This document shows positions 50,713 through 62,000 of a DNA stretch of 62,000 bases, one piece after another. The position numbers were made by a program, and so were the translations under genes. Numbering within the stretch: the stretch's first letter is position 1; every line of letters starts with the position of its first letter. The notes beneath the pieces are model-generated. The model saw only the letters and a program-made list of their open reading frames with translations, was not told where the DNA came from and did not search any database. Where the stretch lies: positions 10,992,501 to 11,054,500 of the forward strand of contig NC_092575.1 in the NCBI RefSeq assembly GCF_037975245.1. Direction: 5' to 3'. Source of the DNA: Apostichopus japonicus (Eukaryota > Echinodermata > Holothuroidea > Aspidochirotida > Stichopodidae).

Positions 50713-51844
50713 TATAGAGTGAAAGAAAGAGATAAATAAGGAGAAACAGAACAAAAGACACAGCAAGCAGCAGTCTCATAAAGTGAATATTAATAAAGAA
50801 AGGTAATTAGAAAACGTGGCTTAGGAGTGAAGAGTTCGAACGGAAATTAAATATAAAATACTAAAAGCGTTACTTTCTGAGAAAATTATGCACAGACAGA
50901 TATCGCTAGAGAATAGATTACTTTATTTCTTATTTGATGTTCATATTACAAATAAAGATGAATAATAGCAGACAATATCGCTTAGTTATTGTTTTAGAAT
51001 CATATGTGAGAAGCACTGTTCAGTATGTCACACTTCATAGGGTTGTTAATGTCTTGCACTATTCAATCGAATGGTTCTGTGAAGGTGTATATGCATATTA
51101 TAATAATAATAATAATACGTGGTTAGTGATGAAGCCAACACAAACTGCTAACCGGTCTGTAACAGAATCACCGTCGACAGGAAGTTGTTCCTATCAAATA
51201 ATCCTCGTTCTGACTTTTTCCAAACATACCAACGAAAAAGAGCAATGGTTCTGGTTGGTTAATATGGTATCATGTGATTATCACTCATGATGTGTTGTTC
51301 ATTCAGTAACGGTATAGTATGCTCATGAACCTATGGTGTGTTTCATCAGCAGCGTATGCTAAGCGTACATGCTACAAACCATTATACCAGGGAATTATGA
51401 CAATGTGGTGTTGCTAGGCAACAGATCAAGATAGCCTTAACAAGTTAACCAATCCACTAGATGTAGTTCTATACTGATGCCCATGCATAAATTCAATAAT
51501 GGGACTAATTAGTTTAACTTACACACAATTATGTCTGTACTGTGGCATCAATAAATGCAATAGGATTGTTAACAAAGCATTAGAAAATGTTCAAATACAA
51601 ATGGTGTTGAATATCATCCAATGGGGGCTTTATTGTTTACATGAAGTTAAAAGAAGATAATTTGGTTGAGTTATTAGAATTTGAAATCCAATGAATTAAT
51701 ATTAAACATTTAGAACTGTATACTGATGAACCCATTTCATCGTTCCTTAAGTCTTAGCTTTTCTCAGAGTTTTAACATGATAAAAGAATTATTCACACAC
51801 TCAGCTTTCTTGGATTCATAATTAATAATATATAAGTAAATTAA

Positions 51845-52195
51845 GTCACTAAAGTCAGGCGCTTTATGACGGTATAGAGTGCCAAACATCCGACTTCTAG
51901 CTTTCGGGTTTCATGCCCAACCAGAGAATCAGATTCTGAAGACATCATATTCAAAATATGCTTCTGTGGAGTGTCATTGAGCGGAGACCTACATAAGATA
52001 AGGTATACCTGTTTTAGAAACTTACAAACTGGGGTTTGGTTCAGCTAGTTGCTTGTTCTCCCACATCATGATCCATTGTGGTGCCGTCACTTTCCTCAGT
52101 ATTCGCAAGTGAGTAGATGCTGTGTTACACGCTACTCCATCGGATGGGGACGTTAAGTGAGAGCCGGTCCCATGAGGAGGAGTTAATAAACGTCA
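51845..52195 (+). mobile_element. SINE-like element in block A, unit 3
   Basis: Full-length counterpart of 3001-3345, ending in the TCGGATGGGGACGTTAAGTG module. Confidence 0.45.
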
Positions 52196-52753
52196 AAAAC
52201 GTGTTTGGTTTTCTTTCTCATATAAAAATAATTTATTGACATAAAGAAAATAATAGCGTTACAATCAAAACATAAACAGCTAAAGGAAAACTTGGCAGTT
52301 AAGCGAGTTACTTTGCGTCACATTTTGACAGACAAATTAACAACATGATTATTAAAGTAAAGTAACTTTTGAAGACCGTGTGTCAGTATAATGTCACAGC
52401 CAACCCGAGTCCTGTATTGTGATTCATTTTCACCAAGTAATAAATTGATTACCTTGGTTTACAAAACAACTCACCATCAGATAACCATATCTAGAATAAT
52501 AGAGTTGACAAAACAAAATGGTGCGATAGGGCGTCGACGTTGTAATGGAGAGTACTTGTGTACGTGGTGTTACATTTTCTGGCTGCTGTCGACCATATCC
52601 CTTTAAATGTATCGTTAACATCTTTACAGTATTGGTCCACGGATACAGAACTAACATTTAGGCAATTATGTTATATACTGTAACTTTACCTTTGGTAATC
52701 AAAGTACTGAGTCCAAGGTGATCGACCTTTGTTTTCTGAATGAAAAGTGGGAT

Positions 52754-54161
52754 CAGAGGTGGCGGGCGATGATGCAGTCTGGGGGGGGGGGGCGGGGAGG
52801 GGGAGGGGAGAACACATCTTCGGAAGGCAGTAAGTGGAACATGTAAGTTGGATTCGATTGGGTAAAACACAAATGACAAATAGTGCTTCTCCATTTTAGG
52901 TTTTTGCTACCACTGGTGGAGGGGAAGGAGTTATTCCCAAAGTACTCCCTGTTCCACCGCCCCTGATTGGGATGATGACGAACGCTGAAAGATGTATATT
53001 CATGATACTAAAATGTACTGTGGTTAAAATTGCACAATCAACCGACCAAGGATTTGAAAGCTAAACGACCAACATCTCGAATGGTTTCCAATGAGATTAA
53101 TATTATGTTTTTTTTCTCAATTCAATGGCTACAACGTAATATGAGATTATGCTTTCAAAATTTTACATGCATGCATATAACGTGGCTCTGTAATAAATGT
53201 AAGCACGTGTGTAATTATATCAGCATACTATTTCCAATGAACGGCAACGCTTATATTTGTTTTGTTTTAGGTTCATAGAGCTAGGCGTCAAAGAAATCTA
53301 CACAAAAGTAGTTTGTTTTACCATTGTGTCAATTTTTAACATTCGGAGAACAATCAATCTGTCTCTTTCACTTATTTACCTCTCGGAAGGAAAAGTACAT
53401 AAATGAGCTATCACCAGTTTATAAGAACCACATTAACATCAGTGACAAGGCCTGTTTTATTCCACAAGGTTGTTTGAATTGTTTATAATTTACAAAATTT
53501 AATGAAAACGTTCGGTCTCTGGCAGCACTGAATCAGATGTACTTGTACTTTTAAATACGAGGTGTACACAGTGCGAAGACTTACGATAGTTTTATGTTAT
53601 CGCTTAATATGAACAAAACCCGTTGACATCCAATTAGTTTTCTACCGCTTTGGATATAAAAGGATCAATTTATTTCCCAAGAAAAGTAAACAAATAATAG
53701 ACGACAACAATTGATTCTTAACACTTTGTATTGCCCGACTAGAAGGTACCGACTGAGGTATTATTAAAAGCCAACAAAAATCAGTCGCGTTAGCTATAGG
53801 CTAGCTGAAGAAAGCAATGTAAATAACTACCTTGCAGGTCACTCTATTGTTTTAACGGCGGGCTATGTATTAGTTGTCCTTATGCGCCTGATCTGTATAT
53901 CGTCTAGGTCTCGCACCACAATTAATTGTTCCCATGACTTACACACTATACTCACTCACTTTCAAGACAAGCCAAAGCATAAATAGGAGTTTTCAACTGG
54001 TATATCCTACCCACCACACTATAGCTGAGATCTTGACCTATGATGGCATTTTCAAACTTTTATATCATGACCCTTACGATTTTGAGCTAGAAGAGGAGCA
54101 ACTTGAGCATACTGAACCCCGACCCTTCCATTTGCTCGCTCGGAGTAATATCAACATTTAA
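52754..54161 (+). repeat. Nested tandem subrepeat, unit 3 subunit 1
   Basis: Carries the same altered start (TGGCGGGCGATGATGCAG) as the first subunit of unit 1, so it is the orthologous first subunit. It ends with the truncated left 250 bp of the inverted-repeat element. Confidence 0.8.
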
Positions 54162-55626
54162 CCAGAGGAGTCTGGGAGGGGCGGGGGGGGGGGCGGAGGG
54201 TAGAGCACAAGTGGAACATTTGAGTTGGATTCGATTGTGTAAAACACAAAATCACCTCAACACGCCACGATAGAAGGAAACCTCTGCAGTGCATTCTGTT
54301 TTACCAGCTTCCTTTTAACTTTTCACACAAATGACTAATAGTACTTCTCCATTTTAGGTTTTTGCTACCACTGGTGGAGGGGAAGGAGTTATTCCCAAAG
54401 TACCTCCTGCTCCACCGCCCCTGATTGGGATGATGACGAACGCTAAAAGATATATACTCAGGATACCAAAATGTACTGTGGTTAAAATTGCACAAACAGC
54501 CGAACAAGGATTTGAAAGCTAAACGACCAACATCGCGAATGGTTTCCAATGAGATTAATATGATGTGTTTTTTTTTTTCAAATCAATGGCTACAACGGAA
54601 TATGAGATTATGTTTTCAATATTTTATAATGCATGCATATAACGTGGCTCTGCAATAAATGTAAGCACGTGTGTTATTATATATAAGCACACTATTACTA
54701 ATGAACGGCAACGGTCATATTTGTTTTGGTTTTAGTTCATAGAGCTACGCGTCAAAGAAATCTACAGATAAGTAGTTTGTTTTACCATTGTGTCAATTTT
54801 GAACTTTCGGAGAACAATCAATCTGTCTCTTTCACTTATTTACCTATTGGAAGAAGAAGTACATAAATGAGCTATCACTAGTTTATAAGAACCACATAAA
54901 AATCAGTTACAAGGCCTGTTTTATTCCATAAGGTTGTTTGAATTGTTTATAATTTACAACATTTAATAAAAACGTTCGGTCTCTGGCAGCACTGAATCAC
55001 AAGTACTTGTACTTTAATATACAAGGTGTACACAGTGCGAAGACTTAAATAGTTTTATGATATCGCTTAATATATGAATAAAACCCGTTGACATTTAATT
55101 AGTTTCTACCGCTTTGGATATAAAAGGATCAATTTATTTCCCAAGAAAAGCAAACAAATTAGAGACGAAAACGATTGATTCTTAACATTTTGTATTGCCC
55201 GACTATAGAAGGTACCGACTGAGGTCTTACTAAAAGCCAACAAAAATAAGTCGCGTTAGCTATAGGCTAGCTGAAGGAAGCAATGTAAATAACTACCTTG
55301 CAGGTCACTCTATTGTTTTAACGGCGGGCTATGTATTAGTTTTCCTTATGCGCCTGATCTGTATATCGTCTAGGTCTCGCACCACAAGTAATTGTTCCAT
55401 TGAATTACACACTAAACTCACTCACTTTCAAGACATGCCAAAGCAAAGATAGAAGTTTTCAACTGGTATATCCTACCCACCACACTATAGTTGAGATCTT
55501 GACCTATGATGGCATTTTCAAACTTTTATATCATGACCCTTACGATTTTGAGCTAGAAGAGGAGCAACTTGAGCATACTGAACCCCGACCCTTCCATTTG
55601 CTTGCTCGGAGTAATATCAACATTTA
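54162..55626 (+). repeat. Nested tandem subrepeat, unit 3 subunit 2
   Basis: Starts AGAGGAGTCTGGGAGGGG and ends in a truncated element. It is about 1.46 kb long and almost identical to its neighbour at 55627, which suggests recent duplication or conversion. Confidence 0.8.
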
Positions 55627-57297
55627 ACCAGAGGAGTCTGGGAGGGGCAGGGGGGGGGGGGCGGAGGGTAGAGCACAAGTGGAACATGTGAGTTGGATTC
55701 GATTGTGTAAAACACAAAATCACCTCAACACGCCACGATAGAAGGAAACCTCTGCAGTGCATTCTGTTTTACCAGCTTCCTTTTAACTTTTCACACAAAT
55801 GACTAATAGTACTTCTCCATTTTAGGTTTTTGCTACCACTGGTGGAGGGGAAGGAGTTATTCCCAAAGTACCTCCTGCTCCACCGCCCCTGATTGGGATG
55901 ATGACGAACGCTAAAAGATATATACTCAGGATACCAAAATGTACTGTGGTTTAACTTGCACAAACAGCCGAACAAGGATTTGAAAGCTAAACGACCAACA
56001 TCGCGAATGGTTTCCAATGAGATGAATATGATGTGTTGTTTTTTTTTTCAAATCAATGGCTACAACGGAATATGAGATCATGTTTTCAATACTTTACATG
56101 CATGCATATAACGTGGCTCTGCAATAAATGTAAGCACGTGTGTAATTATATGTAAGCACACTATTCCCAATTAACGGCAACGGTTATATTTGTTTTGGTT
56201 TTAGTTCATAGAGCTACGCGTCAAAGAAATCTACAGATAAGTAGTTTGTTTTACCATTGTGTCAATTTTGAACTTTCGGAGAACAATCAATCTGTCTCTT
56301 TCACTTATTTACCTATTGGCAGAAGAAGTACATAAATGAGCTATCACTAGTTTATAAGAACCATATAAAAATCAGTTACAAGGCCTGTTTTATTCCATAA
56401 GGTTGTTTGAATTGTTTATAATTTACAACATTTAATAAAAACGTTCGGTCTCTGGCAGCACTGAATCACAAGTACTTGTACTTTAATATACAAGGTGTAC
56501 ACAGTGCGAAGACTTACGATAGTTTTATGATATCGCTTAATATATGAATAAAACCCGTTGACATGTAATTAGTTTTCTACCGCTTTGGATATAAAAGGAT
56601 CAATTTATTTCCCAAGAAAAGCAAACAAATGAGAGACGAAAACAATTGATTCTTAACATTTGGAATTGCCCGACTATAGAAGGTACCGACTGAGGTATTA
56701 CTAAAAGCCAACAAAAATCAGTCGCGTTAGCTATAGGCTAGCTGAAGGAAGCAATGTAAATAACCACCTTGCAGGTCACTCTATTGTTTTAACGGCGGGC
56801 TATGTATTAGTTGTCCTTATGCGCCTGATCTGTATACCATTTAGGCCTCGCACCACAATTGTTCCATTGACTTACACACTAAACTCATCACTTCTAAGAC
56901 CTGCCAGAGCATAGATAGATGTTTTCAACTGGTATATATTACCACCACACAATAGCTGAGATCTTGACCTATGATGGCACTTTCAAACTTTTATATCATG
57001 ACCGTTACGATTTTGAGCTAGAAGAGGAGCAACTTGAGCATACTGAACCCCGACCCTTCCATTTGCTCGCGCGGAGTAATATCAACATCTTACCAAAGAT
57101 AGTCTAAAATAGTTTATATCACCTTCGATCCTCCTTATTTACACATCATCTGTACTTTAAATTATGCTCTTTTATATAAAGGCAGAACAAACAATGACAG
57201 TAACTGATAACATGCTTAAACAAGCTTTACCTTACTTTTACCTCTTTTCTATGACTTTTCGAGCGCATGAACACTACTTTAATTGTGGTGCGGTACC
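55627..57297 (+). repeat. Nested tandem subrepeat, unit 3 subunit 3, ending in full element
   Basis: Third subunit. Unlike the preceding two it ends in a complete inverted-repeat element (56844-57297). Confidence 0.8.
56844..57297. mobile_element. MITE-like element, copy a, unit 3
   Basis: Orthologue of 6513-6972 with ends GGCCTCGCACCACAATTG and AATTGTGGTGCGGTACC. Confidence 0.7.
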
Positions 57298-57432
57298 TTT
57301 ACAGATCTCTGAAGTACAGTGCACGATTGCGTGAAAGCGCTCTTAAGGATGCAAACACGCCTGATGAACTTGCATAAGGACTCGATGGATGATTCCTATG
57401 ATGCAGTTTTGCAGAGCGGAAAAGGGGATTTA

Positions 57433-57902
57433 GGTACCACACCACAATTAAGTGCTCCCATTGACTTACACACTAACCTCGTCAATTTCCAAGGATGATA
57501 GAGCATAGATAGAAGTTTCAACTGACATGTCCTACCCACCATACGATAGCTAATGGATTGGACTATCATAAAACGTTCAACATTTGTCACCATGATCGTT
57601 TAGATTTTGAGCTAGAACAACTTAAAACTTATCAAAGTGCTCCCCTTCCCATCTGCCAGCTGTCGCTGCTGAATCTTCTTGTTTCACCCCATGTTTTCTA
57701 AATACGTCAAATCACCCTCAATTCTCCAGATTCTTAGACCATTAGTAGTTTTTACATCCTCTTCAACGTCCAAGCATCAAAAAGAATGGTGATGACTCAG
57801 AAAATGCAAAAACAATCAACTCAGTAGGACACTTTCGGATATTTTCCGACAATGGTTAACCTATCAGACGGACGTGCTCTACTATAATTGTGGTGCGATA
57901 CC
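57433..57902. mobile_element. MITE-like element, copy b, unit 3 (intact)
   Basis: Intact orthologue of the element split in unit 2, with GGTACCACACCACAATTAA and AATTGTGGTGCGATACC ends. It contains the single TTTCTAAAT that is the empty target of the 2.9 kb insertion. Confidence 0.8.
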
Positions 57903-58896
57903 TTTTAAAAAGCACAAGTTATTGTGCTTAAAACAGGTAGATTAACCATAAAATACGAAAATATATTACAAAGATTTTCTTATGACAAACGAAATTGTAT
58001 CTGCTACTATTGATCAACTCATGGTACATTTATTATCTGCAGTAAGAGACTGCGATTGTTAAGTTTCGCGGAACTGGACTCAATCGATATGACAGCGCCC
58101 TCTAATAATTTTGAGGGCCAGCTGGACACATTTTGACAATTTGAAAATTTTGTAAGGTTTTATTCCTCATCATATTTTCTCAAAGTTTGGCAAAATCGAA
58201 CATCTGTCTAGTCTTTCGAAATTCATATAAATTAATCAAAAATTCCTCTTTCCTTAATGTATTTGATATAATTAGTTCTTAAAACTTCCCACTTGATACA
58301 AAAAGACATTTGATTAAATAAAAATGTTTTTTTTGGGGGGTTTGGTTAATGCTTCAAAAAATGATGCAAATTAAGTAGGGCGATCTTGTCCTTATTTGTT
58401 CCCAATGGATACAAAAGGACATTTTTATTACGAAAATGTAATCGTCATTTTACTTTATGCGCCTATTAACGCTTAACATTCAGATGAATTTCATTTAAAG
58501 TTCGAATAGAAGTCAAAATTGACCTTTAAAATCCCGTATATGAATACTGACAAAAAATTGGGAAATATCCTCTTTAATATTGTAATGCTATAGCATTATC
58601 AGTTTCTTTTCATTTTTGCCACAATTGAGACTTTTCTATTTTTTTCGAAATAATGTAAATGTAGAAGGGCGCTCTTCTATTATATACCAGGCATTATGTT
58701 GTTCTTATTTGTTCCAAATTGATACAAAAGGACATATTTGGTTTCGATGATAATCGTAAAATATGCAGGCGTTGAATGTGTGTATGTGTGTGCACACTTG
58801 GGTGTGTGTTGTGGCAAGTTCCTAGTGACCAGGGGTTAACTGTAATTAAGGTTTGTAAGAAGGCCTTGATACAAGACTGTAAACCACTGTAGAACG

Positions 58897-59057
<161 letters not shown>

Positions 59058-60579
59058 TGTATGCTCTGGAGCGACGTGCTGAAGCATACGAAACTACGTT
59101 CGACAGAATTTCATTTGATTCTACGGATGTCCACGAGCTTATTTGCAATTGCCAACAGCCTCCTTTTCTTATGAGGCATAACGCACATGTAATCGAATAG
59201 GCTGGTCTGGTCGGTGGGAGGCATGGTAGATTATAAAACAGGTTTCCACAATTTGGCCTGTAGTAACTGTAGTAAATGACCTTTGACCTCCACCAAAAAC
59301 AATAGGCTTCTTTTAATCATTGTAGTTCACTTACGCAGCCAAATAAGAGATTGGTCCAAGCTTCCCGTCTTAGGATATCGTCTTTACAAGCAAGGCTTCA
59401 CGCACACACACACCCACGCATACGCACATACACACGCACGCACACCCACGCGCGCTCAATCTTGTTTTCTATTATATTAGCTACAACCGATGACATTTCC
59501 CTTTATTCTAATATTTTGTCTAGACAACCAATGACTATTGTTCTCCATTGTTCGACAGCTAGTGACAGGAATTTCTCTCTTGTCCAATGTCACCAGTAGT
59601 GAGGCCTAGGCATGCCCACACACATACACACACAGTAGAGATCCTCATGAGGGGCACCATTCTATATGAACTAATTACGGTACCACATATGAATTTCAAC
59701 CAAAGTATATAGTGGACAAACACCCTGAGGCGACAGGCAACACATGCATATACACCCATATTCATACACACTCAAATGACATTATGTTCTCCCTTTTCCT
59801 TGTGACTTCGACCAAAAAAATTTTGTAAAAAAAATGGAATGATTTCGTCTTCTCATGAATAGTCCGTAAAAGTATCCGTACATTTTGACCACATATTTTT
59901 AAAGTTGGTTTCTTCGTAGTTGTGAGTAGGCCTATATTTCGACTACATGATACCTTATATGGAAAGATAATCATGCAATGAAGAAATATTTCTCCTCTTT
60001 AGTACATATTTTAATTATGGTAAAATATGATAGAATAATGAATTTTGTGTTGATATGTCATGTTAGGCCGAGCTTACCTTACCCGTGTTATTTTGTAACA
60101 TCAGGTTCACGGTTTCAATTTTCGAAGGTATGTTTTGCGTTTTCTTCCGACAAAGTTGGGACACAAATTCTACGGTGTCTCTTAAGTGTCAAATTACTTG
60201 ATATGTGAGATAGCGCACTAAGAAGATGTGTTAGTTTTGATGAAACTATCCGAGTTCGACGAGCACCGGTGTTCACCATAAGGCGAGCTAGGCGACAAAC
60301 CCGCAAAATGTTACCGACATCTATGCAGAAACTGAATGAGCTATATACTTTACGTAAAGGATATGCAATGTCCCTAAATTCTTACCTTGTACCGAGCTGG
60401 GAATATAGGCTATATATATTTATATGCCCATGCAAGTGGAGGGGCGGCAGAGCTGTGTGTGTATACAAAGCGTGGTGACCGTCACCGCTGTCGGGCGATC
60501 GATGTTTCGGCGTTATTCAAGGGGGGGGGGGGGCGCATGCCTCCACTGTCAGTCGTGGAAACATGTAGCAGGAGGATTT

Positions 60580-60940
60580 TTTTTTTACATTTCGAGTCCG
60601 CGAAGAATTTGTCCACGCCCGGGCACATATCTTCAGGCGTGTGTGGCGTACGCCCCCAGAAATTCAAGAGCATATCAATTCTTTATGGCACAATATACCA
60701 CACTTACATCATTTCAGTTTGAAATATGACTCATAGTTGCATCACTTACAACCTGTGGAGTTGACACGGACGTGATTTTGGAATGGTTTACTTCAAGCAA
60801 GGCTAAAAGAAATTATGATTTGCCAACGTCTTGCCCGGTAGCAAATCTCAACGAATTAGAATCAATGTAACATTTTCTGAAAGATAACTCTATCTCTCCA
60901 AATCGTTTCAAGGAAATCGATAGTCACTATTGCAGGGGAG
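60580..60940 (+). pseudogene. Unrecognised decayed coding remnant, unit 3
   Basis: Counterpart of 32295-32700. FRVREEFVHARAHIFRRVW, PPEIQEHINSLWHNIPHL and LNELESM followed by TAA are kept, with few amino-acid changes and the same stop. Confidence 0.35.
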
Positions 60941-61549
60941 TAACAGTGCTGTAGAAATTACAATCTGAAATGACTGAGTTACCGTAAGCATATATAGTTT
61001 GTTATGCACATTGAATACGGGAGTCTACTTAGTGGATAACATGAGTCTTTCTCTTTAATTCCACCCCCCCCCCCTCTCCTGCAAGGCCGGTCTTAAACAG
61101 TCTTTGAATGTGATAAAAGTTAGATAAGTGGAAGGATAACTGTTTAAACAAATCATTATTACGTTTCAAGCTAGAAAACAAAGACAGTCTTAATAAGGAA
61201 AATGGCAAGTTGAATTTGAAGGTCTCTGATGGAACAAAACGCTAAAGATGTTTCTCTCTCTCTCCTTAATTAGTGCATTGTTGCACGGGAAAGAGGAAAT
61301 GGCTTTGATATGCACACGTTTGCATTTGGACCTACTTAAAGACCTAATGTATTATCTATATATGCCTCAGAATACATCTTTGAGGTCTAAGACATTATTT
61401 TTTTTTTCTGTTCTAGATATTCCAACTCAGTACAATTTCAATTATATTATATATTCATTTGCCTTTGTCGTTTACCTCCATTTCATTTAACAGTCTGTTC
61501 AAAGTATCCGGCTGTAGGAATCACAAATGACTCAACATCCTTGTTAGGA

Positions 61550-62000
61550 GTCTTTTACCCTCCACTGACACTTCCCGACCCAAGGGGAATATTAAATGTG
61601 GTAAACCCCGGTGTAAGGTCTGTCTTCACTTGACCACGGACCCTGACATTCAGCTCTCTCCTTCAGGGGTGTGTTTACATCCAGGTCCATACGATTGTGA
61701 CACTTCTTTTGTGATATATATTATCACTTGTGTTATCTGTCATAATATACAATACATTGGCCAAACCCCCACTCCTTTTCACAAAGGCACAATCAGACTC
61801 AACAAAACCAGTTTCCAGTGGCTGAACATTTTAATCTTCCACAACACAATATCGACTGTCTGAAGTTTGCCATAATCCTGGGTAATTTGTCTGACCATAA
61901 TAAAAGAAACTTGAAGGAAGTCGAATTGATCTTTAAAGTACGTTCACACTGTCATGGTCTCAATAGGGATATGGCTTTTCTTTCCGGGTTCAAGCACTTT
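61550..62000 (+). pseudogene. Penelope-like GIY-YIG region, unit 3, partial
   Basis: Better preserved than 33290-33800. The linker reads CGKPRCKVC (61597-61623), followed by PSGVCLHPGPYDCDTSF, YIITC and QYIGQT. A shared frame break remains near TTCCAGTGGCTGAAC (about 61813). The sequence runs off the window end. Confidence 0.75.

Larger units (their letters stand above)
49246..58790. repeat. Segmental-duplication block A, unit 3
   Basis: Third copy of block A. It lacks about 130 bp at its start relative to units 1 and 2 and about 115 bp at 51245 (unit 1 about 2265-2380). It has three nested subrepeats and empty sites for both the hAT nest and the 2.9 kb element. The stretches 49260-50620, 50740-51840 and 52200-52750 hold no recognised gene. 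Confidence 0.85.

Overview
The window is AT-rich animal DNA from a repeat-dense, intron-containing genome. The only intact-looking genes are two tandem copies of a five-exon secreted C-type lectin. The mobile elements (a Rex1/Babar-type LINE, a Penelope-like GIY-YIG remnant, hAT-like elements, tRNA-headed SINEs, THAP and P2X7-tail-like fragments) and the abundant simple repeats suggest a marine invertebrate, perhaps an echinoderm or other invertebrate deuterostome. That placement is inference; nothing here fixes the species. There are no bacterial operons, rRNA genes or CRISPR arrays. Most short open frames are microsatellite or repeat readings, not genes. Layout: the window is a tandem segmental duplication of at least three units. 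A unit has the order A - C - B - trinucleotide array. Positions 1-115 are the tail of a preceding unit. Unit 1 is 116-21240 and has A (116-10235) and B (10236-19820) but no C. Unit 2 is 21241-49245 and has A (21241-30610), C (30610-39160) and B (39160-48205). Unit 3 starts at 49246 and has A (49246-58790) and the first part of C (58790-62000) before the window ends. Unit spacing is 21.1 kb and then 28.0 kb; the difference comes mainly from the missing C block in unit 1, whose junction falls in a GT-repeat. Block A has no recognisable gene. It holds a SINE, a nested tandem repeat of about 1.46 kb (two subunits in unit 1, one in unit 2, three in unit 3) and two members of a 460-475 bp inverted-repeat element. 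Each unit also carries private insertions: three nested hAT-like elements in unit 1 (7073-9200), and in unit 2 a 2.9 kb element with palindromic end arrays that itself contains the LINE (26577-29516). Block C holds a decayed Penelope-like GIY-YIG region, another decayed coding remnant, a degenerate tandem repeat of about 370 bp and tRNA-derived SINEs. Block B carries the lectin gene (15455-17955 and 43801-46362), preceded in unit 1 only by a 690 bp segment with a THAP-domain start and a broken P2X7-tail-like sequence. The two lectin reading frames each encode 191 residues: signal peptide, Ser/Thr/Pro-rich linker and one C-type lectin domain with an EPN motif. By eye they differ by eight bases, all changing amino acids. 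Five of these are in the last exon around the presumed calcium/sugar site, whereas the adjoining 625 bp intron looks identical. This pairing of recent tandem duplication with change focused on the binding face is the most biologically interesting signal in the window.
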